A stretch of DNA of 64,000 nucleotides from Candidatus Berkiella aquae (GTDB taxonomy: Bacteria > Pseudomonadota > Gammaproteobacteria > Berkiellales > Berkiellaceae): positions 806,001 through 870,000 of the forward strand of contig NZ_LKAJ02000001.1 in NCBI RefSeq assembly GCF_001431295.2, read 5' to 3'. The translations under genes were made by a program, and so were the position numbers. Positions 35,169 to 45,547 of the stretch are shown here, in pieces (the stretch's first letter is position 1; each line of letters opens with the position of its first letter). The notes below the pieces were generated by a model that saw only the letters and a program-made list of their open reading frames with translations, made no database searches and had not been told where the DNA came from.

Positions 35169-36200
35169 CTATTTTTGCTCAAACCAATGAATCATTAACT
35201 TTAAGAAATCCACCGTATTATTGAGCACATGATCGCCACCTTCCACTTCAACATAAGTGATGGTATTGCCGTTTTTATGTAAAGCTTCCAGCATGTCATA
35301 GCCTTCCCTGACACAAACGCGCGTATCGGCTGAGCCTTGAGCAATCATGATAGGTAAATCTTTTGATATTTTATTGACGTAATTGAGTGGTTGGCGTTTG
35401 GCTATCCACGCTTCTCCTTTTTTACCTTTTTGATAACCAAAATTGCCGAGCATCTCTCGAAAATCGTTGTCTCGTTCAATCGCATATTTCATATTCAACA
35501 GACCGCTAATTGAGGCGACTTTTTTCACTTTTTGTTGTAGTTCAGGATAACGGCCTAAAGCGAGAAATAACTGCATGCCGCCGCGGCTGGCACCCACCAT
35601 ATAAGTTTTATCAGCATTAAAAGTGACATTGATTTTCTTTTCGAGTGTGGGTAGATAATCAAATAGATTTTTTAAATCATTGACATCGTTACCACCAAAT
35701 TCATCTTGCCCTTCACTCACACCACCGCGGTTGGTGGTCGCGACTAAAGCATAACCGGGATAAGCACTCAATTGACCAGGATGAGGTAACCCAAATTCGC
35801 GATTACCGCCTCGAACTAACATAATTAATGGTGGGTTTTTAACGCCCACCGGGATACTGACAAAAGCTTTGATGGTTAAACCATCGCTGGGATAGGTAAA
35901 GACATAATAACGACGTTCTTTGTTTTTAATCGCTTCTTTGACGGCATTATCCGTATATTTATGTTCCAACACTTGTTGGGTAACATCTTTAAGATCTTCA
36001 CCTTTTTTGAGTTTATAGAGCTTAGCAGAGGCTTGGCTGCGTTTTTGAATCATCTCTGATTCTTTACGCAGCTCACTTTGACTATGTTGGCGTTGTTCGG
36101 TCGGGCATTTCATGGGTAGCTTACGTAAATTTAAATCAGCGAGTAATAGGGGGGCCCAAAATATGAGAATTAAGAGACCTACTCGCTGTGAGTATTTCAA
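35169..36200 (-). CDS. Exported alpha/beta hydrolase, prolyl-oligopeptidase-like
   Basis: 343 residues with a signal peptide (VGLLILIFWAPLLLA). The hydrolase fold is shown by LIMLVRGGNREFG (oxyanion region), the nucleophile elbow VGASRGGMQLFLA with the serine in GxSxG, the acid in AQGSADTRV and the histidine in EGGDHVLN. S9-type peptidase or esterase activity in the periplasm is likely; the substrate is unknown. It starts directly after the lipA stop and is probably read from the lip operon. Confidence 0.88.
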   Translation of the reverse strand: MKYSQRVGLLILIFWAPLLLADLNLRKLPMKCPTEQRQHSQSELRKESEMIQKRSQASAKLYKLKKGEDLKDVTQQVLEHKYTDNAVKEAIKNKERRYYVFTYPSDGLTIKAFVSIPVGVKNPPLIMLVRGGNREFGLPHPGQLSAYPGYALVATTNRGGVSEGQDEFGGNDVNDLKNLFDYLPTLEKKINVTFNADKTYMVGASRGGMQLFLALGRYPELQQKVKKVASISGLLNMKYAIERDNDFREMLGNFGYQKGKKGEAWIAKRQPLNYVNKISKDLPIMIAQGSADTRVCVREGYDMLEALHKNGNTITYVEVEGGDHVLNNTVDFLKLMIHWFEQK

Positions 36201-37160
36201 TTAGGTAACCTCTTTGCCTGCCGCCTGCATATCTGCATGATAAGATGAACGTACTAAGGGCCCGCTGGCAACATTAATAAAGCCTAGCTTACGAGCTTCA
36301 TCGGCAAACATAGCAAATTCTTGAGGAGTGACATAGCGAGAGACGGGCATATGGAAACGGCTAGGCTGTAAATATTGCCCTAATGTCAGCATATCACAAT
36401 CGTATTTGCGTAAATCAGCGAGTGTTTCAAGGACTTGTTCATTGGTTTCACCCAACCCTAACATCACCCCTGATTTGGTAGGGATATGGGGGAAGCGAGC
36501 TTTGAATGCCTGAATTAATTTTAATGATTCAATATAATCCGAGCCCGGTCTGACCTGTTTATATAAATGGGGTACGGTTTCTAAGTTGTGATTAAAAACA
36601 TCCGGTGGCGCAATGGCCAGGTTATCTAGTGCCACTTGCATGCGCCCCCGAAAATCAGGGACTAATATTTCAATTTTGGTTTGAGGGCAGTGCTCACGTG
36701 CGGCTTGAATGCAAGCAGCAAAATGGCTGGCACCACCATCGCGCAAGTCGTCTCTATCGACGGAAGTAATCACCACATATTTTAACGCCATTTTACCCAG
36801 TGCTTTGGCGAGGTTCATGGGCTCATCAGCATCCAGTGCATCAGGGCGTCCATGAGCCACGTCACAGAAAGTGCAACGACGAGTACATTTATCCCCCATG
36901 ATCATGAAAGTCGCTGTGCCATGGCTAAAACATTCACTCAGATTAGGGCAGGCCGCTTCTTCACAGACAGTGACTAATTTATGTTCGCGCAATAATTGTT
37001 TTAAATTGGCAACCGCCGGTGTTGCGGGTGCTTTAATGCGGATCCAATCCGGTAAGCGTTTGCGAGTTTCCGGTGTTGTGGGAATAATTTTAATCGGGAT
37101 CCTGGCAAATTTTTCTTCGCCGCGCTGTTTTTGTTTGGGATCGGGACGATCATTTTTCAT
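36201..37160 (-). CDS. lipA: Lipoyl synthase
   Basis: 319 residues. LipA inserts two sulphur atoms into octanoyl groups on lipoyl domains. Both iron-sulphur sets are present: the auxiliary cluster in [12 protein letters not shown] and the radical-SAM [13 protein letters not shown]. The conserved [19 protein letters not shown] and [12 protein letters not shown] follow. It overlaps lipB by 11 bases and works on its product. Confidence 0.98.
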   Translation of the reverse strand: MKNDRPDPKQKQRGEEKFARIPIKIIPTTPETRKRLPDWIRIKAPATPAVANLKQLLREHKLVTVCEEAACPNLSECFSHGTATFMIMGDKCTRRCTFCDVAHGRPDALDADEPMNLAKALGKMALKYVVITSVDRDDLRDGGASHFAACIQAAREHCPQTKIEILVPDFRGRMQVALDNLAIAPPDVFNHNLETVPHLYKQVRPGSDYIESLKLIQAFKARFPHIPTKSGVMLGLGETNEQVLETLADLRKYDCDMLTLGQYLQPSRFHMPVSRYVTPQEFAMFADEARKLGFINVASGPLVRSSYHADMQAAGKEVT

Positions 37161-37779
37161 GATGACTATTTCTCCACAACCTATGTTGTAAAATCGGAAT
37201 GAGATCTTGAATGACAGTGGGTAATGTAATTGTTGGATAAAAATCTTGGATCTGGATCATTCGTAATTGATGAAAGCCGCAGGGGTTAATCCGAGTAAAT
37301 GGTTCGAGATCCATGCTAACGTTTAAACTTAAGCCATGATAGGTATATCCCCGGCGGACTCTTAACCCTATCGAACAAATTTTGTCATTATCGACATAGA
37401 CGCCTGGTGCGCTACATTGGGTATGGCCTTGAATGCCATAAAGGGCCAACAAATCAATAATGGATTGTTGTAAATGATTGACGAAAGTTTTAATCCCCAT
37501 GTTAAGTCGCTTTAAATCACATAGGGTATAAATCATTAATTGCCCTGGGCCATGATAAGTGACTTGTCCACCGCGATCGCTTTGTACGACGGGAATATCA
37601 CCCGGTGCTAAAAGATGCTCGGCTTTCCCTGCTTGCCCTTGGGTAAAAACCGGCTCATGCTGCAATAACCATATCGCATCAGGCGTGGTTTCATTACGTT
37701 GCAAGGTAAATTCCCGCATTTGTTCAAAAATGGGTTCATAATGTTGCAAATGAGGGAACTGAAAAACTTCGATAGACAT
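37150..37779 (-). CDS. lipB: Octanoyltransferase
   Basis: 209 residues. LipB moves octanoate from acyl carrier protein to lipoyl domains. [19 protein letters not shown] and the catalytic lysine/cysteine region ([25 protein letters not shown]) are intact. ybeD ends at its start codon, as in enterobacteria. Confidence 0.97.
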   Translation of the reverse strand: MSIEVFQFPHLQHYEPIFEQMREFTLQRNETTPDAIWLLQHEPVFTQGQAGKAEHLLAPGDIPVVQSDRGGQVTYHGPGQLMIYTLCDLKRLNMGIKTFVNHLQQSIIDLLALYGIQGHTQCSAPGVYVDNDKICSIGLRVRRGYTYHGLSLNVSMDLEPFTRINPCGFHQLRMIQIQDFYPTITLPTVIQDLIPILQHRLWRNSHHEK

Positions 37780-38045
37780 TACAATACAAATAAGACAAGA
37801 GGGTGATGCGTGAGCACTTGATACAGGTTATCAAGCTCAGCCTGGCTTGTTGCAACAACCTTAATCGAGAGTGAAAGATATTTATCGTTTTTACTGGGAT
37901 TCGTTGAAATAGCGCCTTCACCCAGTTGCGGGAAGTGTTGCTGAAAAATCTGCAACACTTCTTGCTCGAAGGGGCCATTGGCGTAGCCAATGACCTTGAA
38001 CGTAAAATCACAAGGAAAGGTTAACTTACTTTGCTTTTCGCTCAT
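37779..38045 (-). CDS. ybeD: YbeD-family (DUF493) protein
   Basis: 88 residues. [20 protein letters not shown] and [20 protein letters not shown] match the ferredoxin-like YbeD fold. Its role is unclear; the resemblance to regulatory ACT domains suggests allosteric sensing. Conserved position between dacA and lipB, touching both. Confidence 0.93.
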   Translation of the reverse strand: MSEKQSKLTFPCDFTFKVIGYANGPFEQEVLQIFQQHFPQLGEGAISTNPSKNDKYLSLSIKVVATSQAELDNLYQVLTHHPLVLFVL

Positions 38046-39241
38046 GAAGCGGCTGCAACTTGTGTTTCTTCAGAATTAAGCGCTTTATGTATGCCTAAGC
38101 TGAAATAATCAGAGACTCGGCTCCACAAAGTACCTGCTTTTACATCTTCTAAAGCAATTAAGGGCACTTCGGTAACCAGTTCGTCATTAATTTTAACAAC
38201 CAATTTACCGTAGTTTTGACCTTTGGTAATGGGAGCGGTGATTCGTTTATCCACGTTCATTTTGGCATCAAGGTTTTTATATTGACCCTGTGGAATGGTA
38301 ATAAACAGATCTTCAGTGATCCCTAAAGATAATTTTTTACGATCGCCCATCCAAATACGGGGTTCATTTAATGGGGTATTAGCTTGAAAGAGTTGGTGGG
38401 TTTCGAAGAAACGAAAACCATAACGCAGTAAAGCCAAGGTTTGTTCAGTACGCTCAGCTTCTGTTTTCGCACCAACTAACACCGAAATCAAACGCATATG
38501 ATCTTTTTGACCCGATGCCGCTAAGCAGTAGCCCGCAGTGCTTGAGTGGCCAGTTTTGATCCCATCGATGTAAGGTTCACGCCATAACAAACGATTACGG
38601 TTAGGTTGTTTGATGCCGTTAAAGGTAAACCATTTTTCAGAATAAACCTTATAGGTTTCTGGGAAGGTTTTAATTAAGGCATGTGCTAATAAGCTCAGAT
38701 CGTAAGCGGTTGTGTAGTGATCAGGGTTAGGAATACCGGTTGCATTCGCAAAGTGGGTATCTTTCATGCCAATTTTTTGCGCATATTGGTTCATCAAATC
38801 AGCAAAGGCAGATTCACTACCAGCAACAAATTCAGCCAGTGCAACAGTTGCGTCATTACCCGATTGAATAATGATACCGTTGATTAGATCTTTAACCGGG
38901 ATTTTTTTACCTGCTTGAACAAACATTCGTGAACCTTCAGTTTTCCACGCAGATTCACTAATAGGAACTTCATCGGTTAATTTGAGACGATCGCTAGCGA
39001 TTTCATGATCGATAACGAAAACAGACATCATTTTGGTAAGGCTTGCAGGATCAATGCGTTTTTTGCTTTCTTTCTCAGCAAGTGTTTTACCACTATGGTA
39101 GTCAACTAATATATATGCTTCGGCATCCACTTCTGGTGGCGTTGGCACATGATTAATAGCAGCAGGTTGTTCTGCTAAGCCCAATCGGGATAGCAAAATG
39201 AGACAAAGAAAACTCATCCATAAGAAAGCAAGTCGGCGCAT
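38042..39241 (-). CDS. dacA: D-alanyl-D-alanine carboxypeptidase (PBP5/6 family)
   Basis: 399 residues with a signal peptide. It trims the terminal D-Ala from murein side chains. The three penicillin-binding motifs are present: S-L-T-K in DPASLTKMMSV, SGN in IIQSGNDATVAL and KTG in DGIKTGHSSTAGYC. The C-terminal beta domain and amphipathic anchor (LWSRVSDYFSLGIHKAL) follow. Overlaps ybeD by four bases. Confidence 0.97.
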   Translation of the reverse strand: MRRLAFLWMSFLCLILLSRLGLAEQPAAINHVPTPPEVDAEAYILVDYHSGKTLAEKESKKRIDPASLTKMMSVFVIDHEIASDRLKLTDEVPISESAWKTEGSRMFVQAGKKIPVKDLINGIIIQSGNDATVALAEFVAGSESAFADLMNQYAQKIGMKDTHFANATGIPNPDHYTTAYDLSLLAHALIKTFPETYKVYSEKWFTFNGIKQPNRNRLLWREPYIDGIKTGHSSTAGYCLAASGQKDHMRLISVLVGAKTEAERTEQTLALLRYGFRFFETHQLFQANTPLNEPRIWMGDRKKLSLGITEDLFITIPQGQYKNLDAKMNVDKRITAPITKGQNYGKLVVKINDELVTEVPLIALEDVKAGTLWSRVSDYFSLGIHKALNSEETQVAAAS

Positions 39242-39298
39242 GTTAGTTACCCCACAATAAATTCATGAATTGACTACAGGGTTATTTTACCACGAAAT

Positions 39299-40405
39299 TT
39301 ACTCGTAAATGAGTTTAGCTGAGGCGGAATTCTCCAAAGCGAGTAGCTCTTTTTGCAATTTTTGCGCTTGTTGCTTGTCTTTGAGTGGCCCGACACGCAC
39401 TTTATATACTTGTTTGTCAGATACCTTATTGGGTAGTACGTGAACATCGACGTTATTTAATGCTTGGGTCAAGATCCCTGCGCGGCTAGCGAGTTGTTGC
39501 GCATTCGCTTCTTTATTAAAGGCGCCCAACTGAATATAGAGTTGTTTATTCGTAGCAGCTGATGATTTCGCTGCGACTTGAACAGGTTTTGCCTTTGTTG
39601 GTGCAGCTTTGGCTTTGGCACTTGAATCTGTTTTCGGTTTCATGGGCGTTGTGGTTTTTTGCGCTACTTGAATAGGCTTAGTCGTTGATTTTTGTGCCAC
39701 TTGAGTAGGCTTAGCCTCTGATTTTTGGGCGACGGTGGTTGCTGCTTTCTTTTTAGCAGTTGCCACTTTGGTTGTTTTATCCGCTGATGCAACGAGGGTT
39801 TTTTGTTGCTTGTTCCAAGCAACCGGATCAATGGCACAGATTTTGACTTTGCCTGTGCCGGTGGCATGAATGCCTAATTTTTTAGCTGCGGCATAAGAGA
39901 GATCAATCAGTCTATCTTTCACAAAAGGACCGCGATCATTAATTTTCACAATCACTTCTTTGCCATTTTTAACATTGGTGATTTTGGCATAAGTGGGTAA
40001 AGGTAAAGAACGATGCGCTGCCGTCATGGCATACATATCGTAAGGTTCCCCACTGGAAGTACGTTGTCCATGGAACTTTTTCCCATACCAAGAAGCGGTG
40101 CCTTCCGCTTCATAGCCAAGGCTATCACCCATGGTTTTATAGCGCTGCCCAAAGACTTCATAATGTGCAGGATTACCGTAACGGCTAATGGGTTCTATTT
40201 GAGGCGTGGCATTAGGAATATGGGCGACATCGAGATCATCTTCAGGCGGACCATCGTCGGCAACCGAAGCAATGGCTTCGCTCTCATCCACTTTTTTATG
40301 TTTATAGGTTGAAGAAGTGTGAGTCGGGCCTTCGACAGTGCTACAAGCATGCAACATCAGTACCGCAGGGATCAGTAAACTTTTCAATAAGTGTCGATTT
40401 CGCAT
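39299..40405 (-). CDS. rlpA: Rare lipoprotein A, septal-ring peptidoglycan transglycosylase
   Basis: 368 residues from the ATG at 40405, which puts a lipobox at MLHAC; the frame extends 33 codons upstream but that part is encoded by a repeat. The double-psi beta-barrel domain (EGTASWYGKKFHGQRTSSGE; IVKINDRGPFVKDRLIDLS) cleaves denuded glycan strands. An Ala/Lys/Thr-rich linker with repeated VAQKSTTKP units leads to a C-terminal SPOR domain (LYIQLGAFNKEANAQQLA) that binds septal murein. Confidence 0.95.
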   Translation of the reverse strand: MRNRHLLKSLLIPAVLMLHACSTVEGPTHTSSTYKHKKVDESEAIASVADDGPPEDDLDVAHIPNATPQIEPISRYGNPAHYEVFGQRYKTMGDSLGYEAEGTASWYGKKFHGQRTSSGEPYDMYAMTAAHRSLPLPTYAKITNVKNGKEVIVKINDRGPFVKDRLIDLSYAAAKKLGIHATGTGKVKICAIDPVAWNKQQKTLVASADKTTKVATAKKKAATTVAQKSEAKPTQVAQKSTTKPIQVAQKTTTPMKPKTDSSAKAKAAPTKAKPVQVAAKSSAATNKQLYIQLGAFNKEANAQQLASRAGILTQALNNVDVHVLPNKVSDKQVYKVRVGPLKDKQQAQKLQKELLALENSASAKLIYE

Positions 40406-40416
40406 GATTCCCTTCA

Positions 40417-40620
40417 ATACTCTTTCCAATTTGAACTGATGCTGTGTTGGCTGCGCTTGTTCACCCCAGTCATGCACTAATGTGCACTCCTGGGTTTCAC
40501 TCACTTGCCGCCTTGCCTGAATTCAAATTGGTTCGAGTATACTCTTTCCAATTTGAATTGATGCTATGTTGGCAGCAGAAGCCCCAGTCATGCACTAGGT
40601 GTGCTTGCTGGGGCTTCTTT
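40417..40620 (+). repeat. Structured repeat element, two adjacent copies, upstream of rlpA
   Basis: Copy 1 runs from ATACTCTTTCCAATTTGAA (40417) to TTCAAATTGGTTCGAGTAT (40522-40540), whose ends are complementary. Copy 2 begins at 40539 with the same left arm and ends near 40620. Each holds an inner hairpin around a shared AGTCATGCACTA: CCCAG/CTGGG in copy 1 (40465-40469 with 40490-40494) and GAAGCCCCAG/CTGGGGCTTC in copy 2 (40578-40587 with 40608-40617). A third copy with different but still pairing stems lies at 52309-52450. No gene is coded here. Confidence 0.75.
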
Positions 40621-40646
40621 GAATTTCGCCAGCACATATTTGTTAT

Positions 40647-41660
40647 TTAAACTGCTTGCTGATAACCCGCCTTTATTTTCTGGCTTAAGTTATAAACTGC
40701 CATGGCGTACAGATTACTACGATTGTAGCGCGTGATCACGTAAAAGTTTTGGCCACCTAACCAATATTCAGGACCGTCTTTGCTCTCAAGTGAAACCAAT
40801 GCAAAGTTGTGTCCCTTGAATGCATTGGCATTTCGAGGAGGTGAAATACCTAATGCTGCCAATTGTGGCAATGAATACTCAGGTTTTGGATTAGAGGTAC
40901 TGGCAATGGCAGATTTAAATTTGTCACCCGTTGTGTTGGCTTTTAAGACAACAGGCGCCCCTTTTTGCCAACCGTTGACTTTAAAGTAGTTTGCAACACT
41001 ACCAATAGAGTCATCAATGCTGTTAATTAAGTCACGCTTACCAGAGCCGGTGAAATCCACGGCGAAGTTACGGTAGCTGCTTGAAATAAATTGGGGATTG
41101 CCCATCGCACCCGCATAAGAGCCTTTGATTTGGGTTGGATCCCATTTTTCCTCTTTAGACAGTAATAAGAATTGTTCCAGTTCATCTTTAAAGAAAGCGG
41201 AACGCGGTGGATATTCAAATGCTAAAGTAACTAGGCTATCTAAAACTTGATATTGACCTGCATGTTTACCATAGAAGGTTTCAACTCCTAAAATCGCAAC
41301 AATAAATTCAGCAGGAACACCGTATTCTTTTTCTGCACGTTGTAATGTTTTGGCATGTTTTTTCCAGAACGCGACGCCTTCTTGAATGCGTTTATCACTC
41401 ATGAAAATTGGTTCATAACGATGCCATGGTAATTTTTCAGCAGGTTTTGCAATCGAAGTTAGGATTTTTTCTTGAGTGGTGCTTTGCTTTAATAATTGAT
41501 TTAGTTGACGCTCATTGTATTGATGCTTGGTCACCATTTTTTGCACAAAGGCTTTGACATCATCACGCTGCATAAATGCTGCTGATTGTTCAGCATGTGA
41601 AACGGTGGCAAAACAAGATGCCGCTATCAAAAGACAGGATTTAAAAATATTTTTTTGCAT
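40647..41660 (-). CDS. mltB: Membrane-bound lytic murein transglycosylase B
   Basis: 337 residues with a signal peptide (KSCLLIAASCFATVSHA); the cysteine there is not in a classical lipobox position, so soluble periplasmic (SltB-like) location is possible. The catalytic glutamate is in AILGVETFYGKHAG; SYAGAMGNPQFISSSYRNFA and NYFKVNGWQKGAPV are conserved. It cleaves murein strands to anhydro-muropeptides. Its place between rlpA and rodA is the Pseudomonas-like order. Confidence 0.95.
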   Translation of the reverse strand: MQKNIFKSCLLIAASCFATVSHAEQSAAFMQRDDVKAFVQKMVTKHQYNERQLNQLLKQSTTQEKILTSIAKPAEKLPWHRYEPIFMSDKRIQEGVAFWKKHAKTLQRAEKEYGVPAEFIVAILGVETFYGKHAGQYQVLDSLVTLAFEYPPRSAFFKDELEQFLLLSKEEKWDPTQIKGSYAGAMGNPQFISSSYRNFAVDFTGSGKRDLINSIDDSIGSVANYFKVNGWQKGAPVVLKANTTGDKFKSAIASTSNPKPEYSLPQLAALGISPPRNANAFKGHNFALVSLESKDGPEYWLGGQNFYVITRYNRSNLYAMAVYNLSQKIKAGYQQAV

Positions 41661-41666
41661 AGTTGC

Positions 41667-42812
41667 CTACCTTGGCAGGTTTTTTTGTTGTGATTGTATA
41701 GCTACTAGCATACCGAAAGCGGTCATCCACGTCACCAGGGAAGTACCACCATAACTGATGAGTGGTAAGGGGCAACCTACGACGGGCAGCAAACCACTGA
41801 CCATCCCAATGTTGATAAAAAAGCAAATGAAAAAGCCAAAAATAATCCCGCCCACCATCAAACGGTTAAAGGTATCGGGATTTTGCGTCATGATCACAAT
41901 GCCACGTAAGATAACAGCAAAATATAATGCGCAGAGAATAGAGGCACCCACAAAACCAAATTCTTCACCCAATACGCTAAAAATGAAGTCGGTGGTACGT
42001 TCAGGAAGAAAATTCAGTTGAGATTGCGTTCCCTGACACCAGCCTTTGCCATATAAACCGCCAGAGCCAATCGCAATTTTGGATTGAATAATATGATAGC
42101 CACTTCCCAAAGGATCGCGTTCTGGATTTAAAAAGGTGAGCACACGTTCACGTTGATAATCATGCAGTTTCCACCAGAGGATGGGTAGTGTCGCTAAAGC
42201 AGCGGCGCCGAGCTTAAGAATAAAGCTCCAACGAATACCCGCGAAAAATAACACACCAAATCCGGTTGCAATCACTAATAATCCTGTACCGAGATCGGGC
42301 TGTTTAATGATGAGTAATCCAGGGACTAAAACAATCGCAAGGCTGGTAATTAATGTTCTGGTGTTTAAAGGGATTGTTTTGTTATCTAAGTAATAAGCTA
42401 GCATGAGTGGTGTGATGAGCTTCATAAACTCGGAGGGTTGGAAACGAAAACCGCCTAAATTGACCCATCGCTGTGCGCCTTTACTGCTCGTGCCTAGAAT
42501 GAGCACCACCAAGAGCATTAAAATCCCTCCAGCGTATAAGATGGGTGCCCATTGTTTAAATGTTTTGGGAGAGAATTGCGCAACCGCAACGAAAATACCG
42601 AAACTGAATGCCAAATGGATACCATGACGGAGCAAGATAGTCGTTTTTTGTCCGCTAGCGCTATAAAGCAAGCCAAAGCTCATTGCCAGTAGCAAACCAA
42701 TCAATAGAAATAACGTATGATCCCAATGTACGCAGAACAGCGCTCTCAAACCTGGCACACTTTGCCAAGCGGGTCGGTTAAGACGCAGGGAGGATTTCGG
42801 TCGACTCAACAT
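41667..42812 (-). CDS. rodA: Rod-shape peptidoglycan glycosyltransferase RodA
   Basis: 381 residues with about ten membrane segments. RodA is the SEDS polymerase of the elongasome. Signature regions GAQRWVNLGGFRFQPSEFMK and LPERTTDFIFSVLGEEFGF, and the late LPLISYGGTSLV, are intact. It overlaps the 3' end of mrdA by 35 bases, in keeping with a fixed RodA-PBP2 pair. Confidence 0.97.
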   Translation of the reverse strand: MLSRPKSSLRLNRPAWQSVPGLRALFCVHWDHTLFLLIGLLLAMSFGLLYSASGQKTTILLRHGIHLAFSFGIFVAVAQFSPKTFKQWAPILYAGGILMLLVVLILGTSSKGAQRWVNLGGFRFQPSEFMKLITPLMLAYYLDNKTIPLNTRTLITSLAIVLVPGLLIIKQPDLGTGLLVIATGFGVLFFAGIRWSFILKLGAAALATLPILWWKLHDYQRERVLTFLNPERDPLGSGYHIIQSKIAIGSGGLYGKGWCQGTQSQLNFLPERTTDFIFSVLGEEFGFVGASILCALYFAVILRGIVIMTQNPDTFNRLMVGGIIFGFFICFFINIGMVSGLLPVVGCPLPLISYGGTSLVTWMTAFGMLVAIQSQQKNLPR

Positions 42813-44616
42813 AAGGTTGTGGTTCCATTAAGTAAGCTTCAATAACTTGGCGAGCAACAACGGCACTGGCTTTTTGATTTTCAAGAATAACAGCCACGGC
42901 AATTTTAGGTTCATCAACCGGGGCAAAACCAATAAAGAGCGAGTGATCACGTAAATGATGTTCTACTTTATCGTGTTCATATTTTTCATTTTGTTTGATA
43001 CCAAAAACTTGAGCGGTACCTGTTTTTCCTGCCGCAGGGATAGTGAATCCCGCAAAATGACGGTAAGCGGTTCCTTTAGGATGAGCAATCACTTGGCGCA
43101 TAGGTTCAATAATGGTTGACCAGTGATTGGGATTATCTAGTTTAAGAGGAGGCAGCTTGCTCAAGGGAGCTTCTTTATTAAAATGGGGGCGAAAAGCATC
43201 TCCTCGGTTAGCAATATAAGATGCCATGACGGATAATTGCAAAGGGGTGGCTAAAATGTAACCTTGTCCGATTCCGGTAATAATGGTTTCACCAGGATAC
43301 CAAACGGTGCCTAATGCTTTTTTCTTCCAAGCACTATTAGGGACAATGCCCTTTTGTTCACCTGGTAAATCAATACCGGTTGCTTTGCCAAGGCCTACGC
43401 GAGAAAGCCAAGTGGATAATTGGGCAATTCCTAATTTATCGGCCAAGGTATAATAATAAATATCACAGGATTCACGAATGGACTTTTCGAGATCTGTCCA
43501 ACCATGTCCATGCTTCAACCAATCACGATAGTGTCGACCTTGTCCCCCCAGTTGGAAAAAACCAGGATCAAACAATTTATGATTCACGTCGACTTTGCCG
43601 GTTGCAACGCCTGCAAGGCCAACAATGGGTTTAATCGTTGAGGCAGGGGGATATTGTCCTTGAATCGCCCGGTTAAATAAGGGGCGGCTTGGTGCATCTC
43701 GTAATGCACTATAAGAGGTGGGATCAATACCGCGGACAAAGTGATTCGGATCGAAACTCGGTGTGCTCACCATCGCTAATATTTCGCCATTACGAGGATC
43801 AAGCGCAATCACCGCGCCACGTTTATCGGCTAATGCATGGGTAATGGCAATTTGGAGATCAATATCAATAGATAAATGTAAATCAGTGCCAGCAATCGCA
43901 GGGAAGGTGGAAAGTGCGCGTACTTCTCGTCCTAACACATCGGTTTCCATTTGCTGAATACCGGGAGTGCCTTGTAATTGGTTTTCGTAGAATTTTTCTA
44001 AGCCGATTTTGCCTAGTTGGTAAGTGCCGTTATAACGTTTCTTGTCAATTTTACTAAGTTCTTCTTTGTTGGCTTCGCTGACATAACCTAGCACATGAGC
44101 TAATAAAGAACCGTATGGATAATCGCGAATGAGATCAACCTGTAAAGAAACACCTGGGAATCGATATTGATTCACGGCGAAGGCACTCACTTCTTCTTCG
44201 GTGAGTTTAAGTTTGATGTATTGGCGTTGATGCGAAGGGCTTTCATCAATTTTTTCAAGTAAAGCTTCTTTTTGCGTAGCATCAATGGGGATCAAGCTGC
44301 TTAATTCATCTAATGTTTTATCTAAATCGGTGACTTGTTCTGGAATAATCGCTAAATGAAATGCAGGGACATTGCGAGCGAGTAGTTTACCGTTGCGATC
44401 AAAAATTAAGCCTCGTGTTGGAGCAATAGGGACCAAACGTAATTGATTACGCTCTGAGAGCATTGCATATTTTTGATGATCGGTAATTTGTAGGTAAGCG
44501 ATGCGCGAAAGTAACACTAATATCATTAAGGCAATAATGCCGATACCAACGATTGCCCGCTGGGTGTAAAGACGCTTTTCCTGAAAGCGTGGTTGCAAAC
44601 GTTGATGTTTGTACAT
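42778..44616 (-). CDS. mrdA: Penicillin-binding protein 2 (elongasome transpeptidase)
   Basis: 612 residues. One N-terminal membrane segment (VGIGIIALMILVLLSRIAYL), a pedestal domain with RGLIFDRNGKLLARN, then the transpeptidase: active serine in PPASTIKPIVG, SCDIYYY in the SxN position and KTG in AAGKTGTAQVF. It crosslinks the side wall together with RodA. It ends the lipA-mrdA block; in enterobacteria rlmH lies directly upstream of it, but here an island intervenes. Confidence 0.97.
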   Translation of the reverse strand: MYKHQRLQPRFQEKRLYTQRAIVGIGIIALMILVLLSRIAYLQITDHQKYAMLSERNQLRLVPIAPTRGLIFDRNGKLLARNVPAFHLAIIPEQVTDLDKTLDELSSLIPIDATQKEALLEKIDESPSHQRQYIKLKLTEEEVSAFAVNQYRFPGVSLQVDLIRDYPYGSLLAHVLGYVSEANKEELSKIDKKRYNGTYQLGKIGLEKFYENQLQGTPGIQQMETDVLGREVRALSTFPAIAGTDLHLSIDIDLQIAITHALADKRGAVIALDPRNGEILAMVSTPSFDPNHFVRGIDPTSYSALRDAPSRPLFNRAIQGQYPPASTIKPIVGLAGVATGKVDVNHKLFDPGFFQLGGQGRHYRDWLKHGHGWTDLEKSIRESCDIYYYTLADKLGIAQLSTWLSRVGLGKATGIDLPGEQKGIVPNSAWKKKALGTVWYPGETIITGIGQGYILATPLQLSVMASYIANRGDAFRPHFNKEAPLSKLPPLKLDNPNHWSTIIEPMRQVIAHPKGTAYRHFAGFTIPAAGKTGTAQVFGIKQNEKYEHDKVEHHLRDHSLFIGFAPVDEPKIAVAVILENQKASAVVARQVIEAYLMEPQPYVESTEILPAS

Positions 44617-44934
44617 TATTTAGTTTTTTAACATAAAAAATATTAAGAATATTATTTATATTTTAACACGTGCTGGTGGTTTTGTAGCTGAAGCCATTAG
44701 GTAATAAGGCAGAATCCGGATAGCAAACAGCGAATCGCTAAAGTTTCGCTAGGAGTATTTTGATAATATTTATTTTAGTTAACTGGTACATGTGGTAATT
44801 GATCGTAAGGCAGTCTAATTTTTGTCAATTACATAGCAAATTATTCTTGTTGTTGGGGGCGGTTCATTTATGGTATGAACAGTGGTAGTGCACTATGATT
44901 TTTATGGTTTAGTTAACTAAGATTGAGGGTTCTC
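44617..44934. other. Intergenic gap between divergent mrdA and the DUF2059 gene
   Basis: About 318 bases, AT-rich. It must hold the promoters of both directions. A GCGAATCGCTAAAGTTTCGC segment near 44739 has partial dyad symmetry. No gene, terminator or clear sigma-70 promoter with good spacing could be assigned. Confidence 0.5.
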
Positions 44935-45534
44935 ATGAAGAAAATAATCATCGCGGTCTCCCTATTGGGGTGGTTAGTTGTTGCGAATGCGGCTGAAGAA
45001 AAGAAAGCTGCTTCCAAACCTGCAGATGATACTAAGCCTTATTTTATCGGTGAAGATCCTGGCCCTCTTTACACCCAGTTGGTAACACAATGGGCGGATG
45101 CAACGAATTTTGCCAAGAATGCCAGTGATGCCGCTGTGTTAAAGCTCAAAGCCGATATGGAAAAAGATCCTAAATTGAGCAAATTAGTGACACCTGCCTT
45201 TACCGCTGATCTGGAGCAATTTTTCTATGAATTATTTGCATCTAGAGAGACAACAACGGAATTAGCGAAGTTATATTCACAATATTTTACCTTGGATGAA
45301 ATGAATGAATTGGTAAAATTTTATAAATCGCCCATTGGTGTAAAATTAGTCAAACATAATATGGAATTGACAACAAAAAGCCAGCAAATTGGTGCCAATT
45401 TATTTAAAAGACATGAAAATGAATATTTAAAAGTGTTAGCAAAATATTTAGCACCAGAAGCATTAAAGAAAGCACCAACAAAATCAGAACCTGCACCTGC
45501 TGCTCCTGCTAAAACAGAAGCTCCTAAGCCGTAA
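44935..45534 (+). CDS. Exported DUF2059-family protein
   Basis: 199 residues from the ATG at 44935 behind GAGGG. Signal peptide KKIIIAVSLLGWLVVANAA. The middle holds the DUF2059 pattern: an FFYELFASRETTTELAKLYS helix, then YFTLDEMNELVKFYKSPIG, typical of small periplasmic helical proteins of unknown role. The tail is Ala/Pro/Lys-rich. First gene of the plus-strand island. Confidence 0.85.
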   Translation: MKKIIIAVSLLGWLVVANAAEEKKAASKPADDTKPYFIGEDPGPLYTQLVTQWADATNFAKNASDAAVLKLKADMEKDPKLSKLVTPAFTADLEQFFYELFASRETTTELAKLYSQYFTLDEMNELVKFYKSPIGVKLVKHNMELTTKSQQIGANLFKRHENEYLKVLAKYLAPEALKKAPTKSEPAPAAPAKTEAPKP

Positions 45535-45547
45535 CCTCTTTTTTCCT

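Noticed and set aside
40406-40504. N-terminal extension of RlpA (MSETQECTLV...)
   Set aside because: Encoded by the structured repeat; starting at 40405 gives a proper lipoprotein signal and lipobox.
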